A DNA stretch of 10,845 bases from Firmicutes bacterium UBA1426 (GTDB lineage: Bacteria; Bacillota; Clostridia; Peptostreptococcales; Anaerovoracaceae), in the NCBI GenBank assembly GCA_002329675.1, contig DCUA01000206.1, forward strand, positions 7,334 through 18,178, written 5' to 3'. This document shows positions 6,174 through 10,845 of the stretch, piece by piece. Below the pieces are notes generated by a model. It made no database searches and was not told where the DNA came from. It was given only the letters and a program-made list of their open reading frames with translations. The translations under genes and the position numbers were made by a program. Position 1 is the stretch's first letter, and each line of letters begins with the position of its first letter.

Positions 6174-6178
6174 GTCTT
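6150..6178 (-). promoter_or_regulatory. spoIIAA: Predicted spoIIA operon promoter
   Basis: On the minus strand AAGACA (6173-6178, four of six) lies 17 bp before a perfect TATAAT (6150-6155). The start site would be near 6143, leaving about 20 nt before the ATG. It looks like a sigma-A promoter. I do not see the sigma-H elements or clear TGTCGAA Spo0A boxes known from the Bacillus spoIIA promoter. Confidence 0.5.
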
Positions 6179-6214
6179 TAGGAGGTTCTGCTGAAAAGTG
6201 TCTCTTTTTGTCAC

Positions 6215-7396
6215 CTAAACGGGACGGATCATCACAGTTTCCTTATTTTCCAGGGCTTTTTCAATGAGGCCATCTGCATCTAACCGACTTTCGGATTCTA
6301 AAATAGCAGAAAGCTTTGGTTTTGTTTTAGGGTGCTTGGGCAGAAATACTGTACAACAGTCTTCATATGGGAGGATGGCGATGTCATAGGTGCCTATTTT
6401 TCTGGCCAGATCCATGATCTCCACCTTGTCCATTCCAATGAGCGGGCGCATTACCGGCAGGCTTGTGGCGGCGTCTGTAACTACCAGAGCTTCCGCTGTC
6501 TGGCTGGCCACCTGTCCTAAGTTTTCTCCTGTGATCAACATGAGAGAGCCGGTCTCGGCCGCAACTCTTTCTGCAATTTTCATCATGAAGCGCCGGACTA
6601 AAATGGTCATCTCCTCCTCGGGACAGTGTTGCACGATTTGTTCTTGTATAGGCAACAAATTGATGCTGTGTATCTTAATATTGCCGCAATACTGGGTGAG
6701 GACACGGGCAAGATCCTTAACCTTATCCCATGCTCTCTCGCTGGTATAGGGATAGGAATGGAAGTGGACCGCCTCGATATACATGCCCCTTTTCGCCATG
6801 AGAAATGCTGCTACCGGGCTGTCGATCCCGCCGGAGAGCAGCACAAGACCTTTTCCGTTTGTACCCAGAGGCAGTCCTCCAAGCGCGGAAACTTTCTGTT
6901 CAAACAGGAAGCTTCGCTCCCTTCGCACATGGACATGGAGTCTGCACTCCGGTTGGTGTACATCGACCTTGAGGACTTTGCAGGCAATCAGGACCTTTGC
7001 ACCGACCCGCCTGGCGATGTCCGGCGACTGGACAGGAAAGCTCTTATCCGCTCGCTTGGCCTCCACTTTAAAGGTTCGAATACCTTTCTCTTCTATTTGT
7101 TTCTGCATGAAGACAATTGCGGCTTCTTCTATAGCCTCCATGTCAGATTCTACTTCTATTGCAGGACTGATAGAATCCACTCCGAACACTTTCGAAATCT
7201 CACCGATCACTGTGTCTCCGGGGATATCCTTGACAGTGCGCACCACAATAAGGCCGTCTTCACGACGGATTTCGATCCCCTGATGTTTCTTCAGGACTTT
7301 TCGGATGCGCTCCACCAGCATCCGTTCAAAATATGGTTTATTCATACCCTTCAGAGCAACTTCACCGCATCTGACGATGTATATGTTTCTTTCCAC
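6215..7396 (-). CDS. thiI: tRNA 4-thiouridine synthetase ThiI, short form without rhodanese domain
   Basis: This 393-residue protein has the ThiI layout: an N-terminal ferredoxin-like segment with RCGEVALKGMN (9-19), a THUMP RNA-binding domain to about 165, and an adenylating PP-loop domain with SGGIDSP (188-194). The EDCC pair (Cys347/348) followed by FLPKHPKTKP lies in the conserved region that holds Cys344 in the E. coli enzyme. It adenylates U8 of tRNA and inserts sulfur to make 4-thiouridine. The C-terminal rhodanese domain of the E. coli protein is absent, as in the Bacillus enzyme, where a partner cysteine desulfurase delivers sulfur directly. Such a desulfurase gene lies 27 bp upstream. 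The start codon is GTG (7394-7396), supported by AAAGGAG at 7403-7409. A role in thiamine thiazole synthesis is less likely for this short form. Confidence 0.95.
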   Translation of the reverse strand: MERNIYIVRCGEVALKGMNKPYFERMLVERIRKVLKKHQGIEIRREDGLIVVRTVKDIPGDTVIGEISKVFGVDSISPAIEVESDMEAIEEAAIVFMQKQIEEKGIRTFKVEAKRADKSFPVQSPDIARRVGAKVLIACKVLKVDVHQPECRLHVHVRRERSFLFEQKVSALGGLPLGTNGKGLVLLSGGIDSPVAAFLMAKRGMYIEAVHFHSYPYTSERAWDKVKDLARVLTQYCGNIKIHSINLLPIQEQIVQHCPEEEMTILVRRFMMKIAERVAAETGSLMLITGENLGQVASQTAEALVVTDAATSLPVMRPLIGMDKVEIMDLARKIGTYDIAILPYEDCCTVFLPKHPKTKPKLSAILESESRLDADGLIEKALENKETVMIRPV

Positions 7397-7413
7397 TCCT
7401 GGCTCCTTTCAAA

Positions 7414-7426
7414 TAGCCGAAGGCTA
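7414..7426 (-). other. Small hairpin over the desulfurase stop codon
   Basis: On the minus strand TAGCC-TTC-GGCTA forms a 5-bp stem with a 3-nt loop. Its first three bases are the TAG stop of the cysteine desulfurase, and it ends 4 nt before the thiI ribosome binding site. It may modulate translation or mRNA processing between the two genes. Confidence 0.35.
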
Positions 7427-8647
7427 GCGCCGTCGTTGTGTTAGTCGCCTCATGGAGGAGACTGCCTTTTTTAACTCTACCAAAACATAGTCCATTTGTT
7501 CAATTGTATTGAATTCGCTGAAGCTGAAGCGAATGGCGCTGTCTATGACCGGGGCGGCGAGGCCGGCTGCCGCCAGTACCCGACTACCCTTTTTCCTGGA
7601 CGAGCAGGCGGCACCGGTGGACACGTAGATATCCCGCTGCTCCAGGAAGTGGAGCAGCACCTCGCCGCGGCATCCCAGAAAACTAACATTCAGAATTCCG
7701 GGGCTGGAAAGGGCGATCCTTCCGTCTGCCTGCCTTGATTGGGCGTCTTGTTTTCCCGCTGATTTCTCACTATTAAACACCGTTTCCGGGCTGTTGATCC
7801 TGATGTCCGGGATTTCCGCTTTGATCCCTTCCAAAAGGTAGCTTCTTACCTTCTCCATCGTCCGGATCCGGTTCTTAAGGTTTCCGTGCATAATTTCAGC
7901 AGCCAGGCCAAAACCAGCGATCCCCGGTGTGTTTTCCGTACCGGAGCGGATCCCTTTCTCCTGGCCTCCGCCAAAGATGAGGGGTTCCGTATGGACACCC
8001 TTCTTTATATAGATTGCTCCGATTCCCTTAGGTCCGTGTATTTTATGGCCGCTCACCGTCATGAGATCCGCCTTCCATTTATCCGCAGCCATTTCAACCT
8101 TTCCATAAGCCTGAACAGCATCGGTGTGAAACAGAATGTCCCCTTTCGACTTGACAAGATCCCCGATTTCCTCAATGGGTTCCACAGTACCCAACTCGTT
8201 GTTGACCGCCATGATCGTCACCAGGATCGTGGAATCGTCCAGACTCTCTTCTAACTTTTTCATATCGATAAGGCCTTTTCCGTCACAGCCGATATACACC
8301 ACTTGAACACCGGCCGCCTCTAATCTCTTACATGCTTCTATCACTGCCGGGTGTTCCACTTCTGAAGTGATGATTTTATTCCCTCTGCGCTTCCTTGCAT
8401 GATAAGCACCAAATATAGCCATGTTATCTGCTTCAGTGCCGCTTCCTGTGAAGTAGATCTCTTCGTCACTCACATACAAAGAAGAAGCTACGGCTTGCCG
8501 CGCTTCTTTCACTGCACGCTCTGCTGTAACGCCCATTCGATGCAGAGAAGACGGGTTTCCAAAGTCCTCGTTCATGAAACGGGTCATCCTCTCCGTAACC
8601 TGATCATATTGTTTCGTCGTTGCGCTGTTATCTAAATATACAAACAT
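7424..8647 (-). CDS. Cysteine desulfurase, NifS/NifZ-type, partner of ThiI
   Basis: This is a class V aminotransferase-fold, PLP-dependent cysteine desulfurase, 407 residues from the ATG at 8645-8647. It opens MFVYLDNSATTK, typical of NifS/IscS. Later come SEVEHPAV (His99, PLP stacking), SGHKIHGPKG (Lys202, the PLP lysine) and STGAACSSRKKG (Cys348, which would carry the persulfide). Upstream in-frame ATGs reaching to 8725 lack ribosome binding sites and add non-conserved residues; the chosen start has a purine-rich AGAGAAGAGA before it. Residues about 290-312 form a hydrophilic insertion (Ser, Lys, Gln, Asp rich) before the conserved SPGILNVSF strand that I do not expect in close relatives. 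Its place directly before thiI matches the Bacillus nifZ-thiI pair, so sulfur supply for tRNA 4-thiouridine is the likely job; general Fe-S assembly cannot be excluded. Confidence 0.9.
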   Translation of the reverse strand: MFVYLDNSATTKQYDQVTERMTRFMNEDFGNPSSLHRMGVTAERAVKEARQAVASSLYVSDEEIYFTGSGTEADNMAIFGAYHARKRRGNKIITSEVEHPAVIEACKRLEAAGVQVVYIGCDGKGLIDMKKLEESLDDSTILVTIMAVNNELGTVEPIEEIGDLVKSKGDILFHTDAVQAYGKVEMAADKWKADLMTVSGHKIHGPKGIGAIYIKKGVHTEPLIFGGGQEKGIRSGTENTPGIAGFGLAAEIMHGNLKNRIRTMEKVRSYLLEGIKAEIPDIRINSPETVFNSEKSAGKQDAQSRQADGRIALSSPGILNVSFLGCRGEVLLHFLEQRDIYVSTGAACSSRKKGSRVLAAAGLAAPVIDSAIRFSFSEFNTIEQMDYVLVELKKAVSSMRRLTQRRR

Positions 8648-8696
8648 TCTATCTCTTCTCTTTATTTTCATTGTATCCGAAAATTCATATTTAATT

Positions 8697-8725
8697 ATTA
8701 TACAACCAACACTGCTCCTCTGCAA
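8697..8725 (-). promoter_or_regulatory. Predicted promoter of the cysteine desulfurase-thiI genes
   Basis: On the minus strand TTGCAG (8720-8725) and a perfect TATAAT (8697-8702) are separated by 17 bp. Transcription would start near 8690, some 43 nt before the chosen ATG. This also argues against the upstream in-frame ATG at 8723-8725, which would lie within the -35. The direct repeats at 8730-8776 lie just upstream of the -35. Confidence 0.55.
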
Positions 8726-8729
8726 GGAT

Positions 8730-8776
8730 TCAATCGAATTGGTCCAGTGCCTACATCAATCGAATTGGTCAGTGCC
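8730..8776. repeat. 22/21-bp direct repeat, candidate regulator site
   Basis: Units 8730-8751 and 8756-8776 both read TCAATCGAATTGGTC followed by (C)AGTGCC, differing only by one inserted C, with a 26-bp period. Each contains the small dyad CAAT-CGA-ATTG. They lie upstream of the desulfurase -35 and between the two divergent genes, where a regulator could bind in tandem. Confidence 0.6.
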
Positions 8777-8811
8777 AGGCTATCATCGGCAAATTGCTAT
8801 GAAATACGGAG

Positions 8812-8832
8812 CACGCAACATAATATTGCGTG
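8812..8832. promoter_or_regulatory. Inverted repeat next to the XRE gene promoter, candidate autoregulatory operator
   Basis: CACGCAA (8812-8818) and TTGCGTG (8826-8832) form a perfect 7-bp inverted repeat with a 7-bp spacer. The right arm overlaps the proposed -35 of the XRE regulator gene. XRE regulators commonly bind such dyads at their own promoters; that this one does is inferred. Confidence 0.5.
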
Positions 8833-8859
8833 ACTTATATCGTTGTTATCCGCTAAAAT
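8830..8859 (+). promoter_or_regulatory. Possible promoter of the XRE regulator gene
   Basis: GTGACT (8830-8835) and TAAAAT (8854-8859) are 18 bp apart, with four and five matches to consensus. The start would be about 8866, giving a very short leader of about 12 nt that just includes the ribosome binding site, so the assignment is tentative. Confidence 0.35.
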
Positions 8860-8877
8860 GATAATGAGGTGAACAAT

Positions 8878-9546
8878 ATGTCCAGCGTTTCAAAGAATAT
8901 TAAAAGATTGCGCCTATCATCCGGGATGACCCAGGACCAGTTAGCAGCAGAATTGCATGTTACTCGTCAGGCTGTTTCAAACTGGGAAAATGGCAAAACC
9001 CAGCCCGACCTGGAAACGCTGCGTAGTCTTGCAGATGTGTTTGAGACAGATGAAATGGAAGTGATCTACGGCAAGAAAACCCCTCTCCGGGGACTTGAAG
9101 AATATCCTCATAATAAAGGCATACGTATCCGCATCACTGTTTTGTTCGGAAGCCTGGCAATCATTTTCCTGCTGGTAAGACTGATCTGGCTGCCTCAGTC
9201 CTTGGTTGAGTATTCCTATTACAGGTTCCAGTTGGGTCCGGTCTATGCAAGCCTTATGTTTGTGCGTCCGTTTCTGACCGTAACTATTTGCCTGTTTGCA
9301 CTGAGTCTTATGTCCATATGGAAAGATATCCGGATTAAGAGCCGGATATCTAAAAATCTTTTCTTAACCATGGCAATCACTTGCGTGATATTGTACTATG
9401 GTCTCTTGTTACTGTTATTTTGGAGGAGCCAGTCCTTCTTGCCATTGCCCGGGTTCCTTTTCGACTTATCCGTCGCAATGTATTTCAACCCTGAATACAT
9501 TTTTTCTGTAATAGGGATAGCAGCGTTCCTGGGATTAAATCGTTGA
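8878..9546 (+). CDS. Membrane-anchored XRE-family transcriptional regulator
   Basis: This 222-residue protein joins an N-terminal XRE/Cro-type helix-turn-helix (about residues 3-62, containing MTQDQLAAELHVTRQAVSNW) to about four hydrophobic segments at roughly 86-104, 124-146, 162-182 and 205-219. It would bind DNA while fixed in the cytoplasmic membrane, so a membrane event may control it. The end follows directly after the last hydrophobic segment. I start it at the ATG at 8878 because AGGTGA (8867-8872) is correctly spaced; the in-frame GTG at 8869 lies inside that ribosome binding site. It is divergent from the desulfurase genes and has no same-strand partner such as a transporter in the window. 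Its own operator is probably the 21-bp dyad just upstream. Target genes are unknown. Confidence 0.85.
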   Translation: MSSVSKNIKRLRLSSGMTQDQLAAELHVTRQAVSNWENGKTQPDLETLRSLADVFETDEMEVIYGKKTPLRGLEEYPHNKGIRIRITVLFGSLAIIFLLVRLIWLPQSLVEYSYYRFQLGPVYASLMFVRPFLTVTICLFALSLMSIWKDIRIKSRISKNLFLTMAITCVILYYGLLLLLFWRSQSFLPLPGFLFDLSVAMYFNPEYIFSVIGIAAFLGLNR

Positions 9547-9578
9547 TAATTTCAACTTCCGGCCGACTCCATTTCTTG

Positions 9579-10049
9579 CTAACTCCCCGCTTTGCCGGTC
9601 ATGTGTTCGATCTCTATTTCAACCACACAGAAATTTCCGTCTTCCGCATCGCGATAGGCCAGACCCGAATCTATGTAGTCTTTTGAGTATTTATTCAGGA
9701 TACACATGATCCCGTGTTTAATATCATCAGCCTCTGACAATATCCTGGCCTTTCCAAATGCAATAGCACTGCGATAAAGAGTGTTAAACTCCTGAGGAAC
9801 GATTTGATCCTGAAGAACGACACAGAATGATACCCGTGGATTCTTCACAATGGAATCGATTTTGTGACTGATACTTGAAGTGCTGTGAAAGTAGATTTTG
9901 CCATCCTCATATACAAAGCTTACGGGCACTGCATATGGATACCCCTCGTCTCCCATGACAGCAAGGACTCCGTTGGTAGCTTCTTTGAACATGGCAACCG
10001 CTTCTTCGTGAGTCGTCATATTTTCCTTAAGTCTCATTTCCCTGAACAT
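9579..10049 (-). CDS. FMN-binding split-barrel protein, NimA/pyridoxamine 5'-phosphate oxidase-like
   Basis: This 156-residue protein belongs to the pyridoxamine 5'-phosphate oxidase-like split-barrel superfamily. Seen features are GVLAVMGDEGYPYAVPVSFVY starting at residue 27, KIYFHSTSSISHKIDSI (51-67), where relatives usually have HSA-GHK, PRVSFCVV (71-78) and a late SAIAFGKARIL block (94-104). The conserved His55 and the HK pair at 62-63 fit flavin or cofactor binding. Relatives include the NimA nitroimidazole reductases and many uncharacterised anaerobe proteins, so reduction of a small toxic compound is a reasonable guess but not shown. GAGGAA (10055-10060) precedes the chosen ATG; an out-of-frame ATG lies 5 nt earlier. 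It is 29 bp downstream of a MerR/TipA-type regulator on the same strand and may be its target or operon partner. Confidence 0.88.
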   Translation of the reverse strand: MFREMRLKENMTTHEEAVAMFKEATNGVLAVMGDEGYPYAVPVSFVYEDGKIYFHSTSSISHKIDSIVKNPRVSFCVVLQDQIVPQEFNTLYRSAIAFGKARILSEADDIKHGIMCILNKYSKDYIDSGLAYRDAEDGNFCVVEIEIEHMTGKAGS

Positions 10050-10078
10050 TTCATTTCCTCGCTTTCCTCTTGTGGCGG

Positions 10079-10843
10079 TTATTCTGCGCAGTAAACATCC
10101 AAAGCTTTGCTCAGAAATTCAGCACACCCCTCAGCTATACTGTCATAATACGCTTTGAAGCGCTCGTCTGCAACATACATCAGACCCAGGTTTCTATGTC
10201 CTTCCTTTGTGTACTTACCTTCTTCCCAGAACATACAAAGCCACTTCTTATGCAACTCACATGCTTTTTGTGCGATCTCCCCTGCCGGGTCTCCCAAAGA
10301 CACAGCGGCTGCCAGCGTCTCGTTGATTTCTGTGCTGAGCCGTTGGGCCTCATCATACTGTTCTTTGCTCATATTCATCACCTTGGCATTGGATGCATCC
10401 ACAGCCTTGTCTCCGTACTTCGATCTCACTTCAACGCCGAATTTCTTCTCGTTTTCATCCACAAGCTTTTGCTTGAACCCTTCAAACTTTTCATGATCTT
10501 TCATTTCTATCTCTCCTTTCATTGATCGAATGGTCTTGTTCACGGTTTCAATCAACCTTTCAAGTTGGTCCTTCTTCCGGATCAGGTTTTTCAAGTGAGC
10601 TGTCAGCGCCTCTTCCTGATCATAATCCGGTTCTGACAACAGCCTTTTTATATCCTCAAGACCGACACCCATTTCCCTATAAAAGAGGATCTGCTGCAGC
10701 CTATCCACTTCTGCACTTCCATAGATGCGATAACCGTTGGACCGTATCTTCGCCGGTTTCAGCAGATCGATCTCATCGTAATAGCGCAGAGTCCTGGCGC
10801 TCACGCCCGAAATAACTGCTAATTTGTTCACTGTATATTCCAT
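10079..10843 (-). CDS. MerR-family regulator of the TipA type (HTH + coiled coil + TipAS domain)
   Basis: This 254-residue regulator has a MerR winged helix-turn-helix at 1-70 (YTVNKLAVISGVSARTLRYY, then GYRIY), a coiled-coil dimerisation helix at about 75-112, and a C-terminal TipAS-like antibiotic-recognition domain at about 118-254, with HKKWL, LGLMYVADERFKAYYD and a helical tail. MerR proteins twist promoters with long spacers to activate them; TipA-type members respond to thiopeptides or other amphipathic drugs. The thiopeptide-trapping Cys214 of Streptomyces TipA appears to have no counterpart in the KYTKEGH segment here, so a different ligand is likely. Length nearly equals TipA (253). 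The ATG lies 2 bp from the window edge, so its promoter cannot be seen. The NimA-like gene follows after 29 bp. An internal start at 10504 may give the C-terminal domain alone. Confidence 0.9.
   Translation of the reverse strand: MEYTVNKLAVISGVSARTLRYYDEIDLLKPAKIRSNGYRIYGSAEVDRLQQILFYREMGVGLEDIKRLLSEPDYDQEEALTAHLKNLIRKKDQLERLIETVNKTIRSMKGEIEMKDHEKFEGFKQKLVDENEKKFGVEVRSKYGDKAVDASNAKVMNMSKEQYDEAQRLSTEINETLAAAVSLGDPAGEIAQKACELHKKWLCMFWEEGKYTKEGHRNLGLMYVADERFKAYYDSIAEGCAEFLSKALDVYCAE
10502..10519 (-). promoter_or_regulatory. Internal ribosome binding site and ATG for a free TipAS-like domain
   Basis: Within the MerR/TipA gene, AAAGGAG (10513-10519) lies 8 nt before an in-frame ATG (10502-10504, Met114). 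Translation from it would give a 141-residue C-terminal domain without DNA binding. Streptomyces TipA uses an equivalent internal start to make a 144-residue TipAS. The sequence signal is clear; use of it is inferred. Confidence 0.55.
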
Positions 10844-10845
10844 GA

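Noticed and set aside
6626..7444. Plus-strand 272-codon open frame opposite thiI
   Set aside because: It lies almost wholly within the well-supported thiI gene on the other strand, its protein has no recognisable motif, and it has no good ribosome binding site. It is a coding shadow.
8648..8725. Longer cysteine desulfurase start at 8725
   Set aside because: The extra 26 residues are not family-like, the upstream ATGs lack ribosome binding sites, and the region contains the predicted -10 and -35.
8869..8877. GTG start for the XRE regulator
   Set aside because: This GTG is part of the AGGTGA ribosome binding site serving the ATG at 8878.
9547..9578. Bidirectional terminator between the XRE and NimA-like genes
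   Set aside because: The 32-bp gap contains no stem of useful length and no T-run pair.

Overview
The window looks like part of the chromosome of an anaerobic, endospore-forming member of the Clostridia (Bacillota). Three things point there: a complete spoIIAA-spoIIAB-sigF operon, an acyl-CoA dehydrogenase-EtfB-EtfA cluster whose EtfA carries two ferredoxin-type [4Fe-4S] motifs, and strong AGGAGG-type ribosome binding sites with AT-rich promoters. I cannot name a genus from the sequence. I see no tRNA, rRNA, CRISPR array, transposase or phage gene.

Region 1 (48-3297, minus strand) is a three-gene operon: acyl-CoA dehydrogenase, etfB, etfA. The order and the ferredoxin-fused EtfA match clostridial electron-bifurcating acyl-CoA dehydrogenase/Etf complexes (butyryl-CoA or caffeyl-CoA reductase type), which couple NADH-dependent enoyl-CoA reduction to ferredoxin reduction. 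Its predicted promoter (about 3370-3397) is overlapped by an 18-bp site, TTGTTATTATATTAACAA, that fits the clostridial Rex operator at 13 of 14 defined positions. This would tie the operon to the NADH/NAD+ ratio. A Fur-box-like triple hexamer lies further upstream.

Region 2 (3298-4601) holds the AT-rich divergent intergenic region and then, on the plus strand, a lipoprotein with a Cache/PDC-like extracellular fold and no signalling domain. It has a good promoter with a 16-bp dyad at its start point. After it comes a 127-bp palindromic element with a 24-bp closing stem and a GC-rich, foldable interior, lying between the convergent lipoprotein and sigF genes. It is a candidate structured RNA, mobile palindrome or bidirectional terminator.

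Region 3 (4602-8647, minus strand) is a run of five genes: a NifS/NifZ-type cysteine desulfurase, thiI (tRNA 4-thiouridine synthetase without a rhodanese domain), then spoIIAA, spoIIAB and sigF. The desulfurase probably supplies sulfur to ThiI. The spoIIA genes have their own predicted promoter and control forespore-specific sigma-F.

Region 4 (8648-8877) is a divergent control region with a 22/21-bp direct repeat and a separate 21-bp inverted repeat. It lies between the desulfurase and a plus-strand, membrane-anchored XRE-family regulator (8878-9546).

Region 5 (9579-10843, minus strand) contains a MerR/TipA-type drug-sensing regulator and, 29 bp downstream, an FMN-binding split-barrel (NimA/pyridoxamine-phosphate-oxidase-like) protein. 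The MerR gene has a strong internal ribosome binding site and ATG positioned to make the ligand-binding domain alone, as Streptomyces TipA does.
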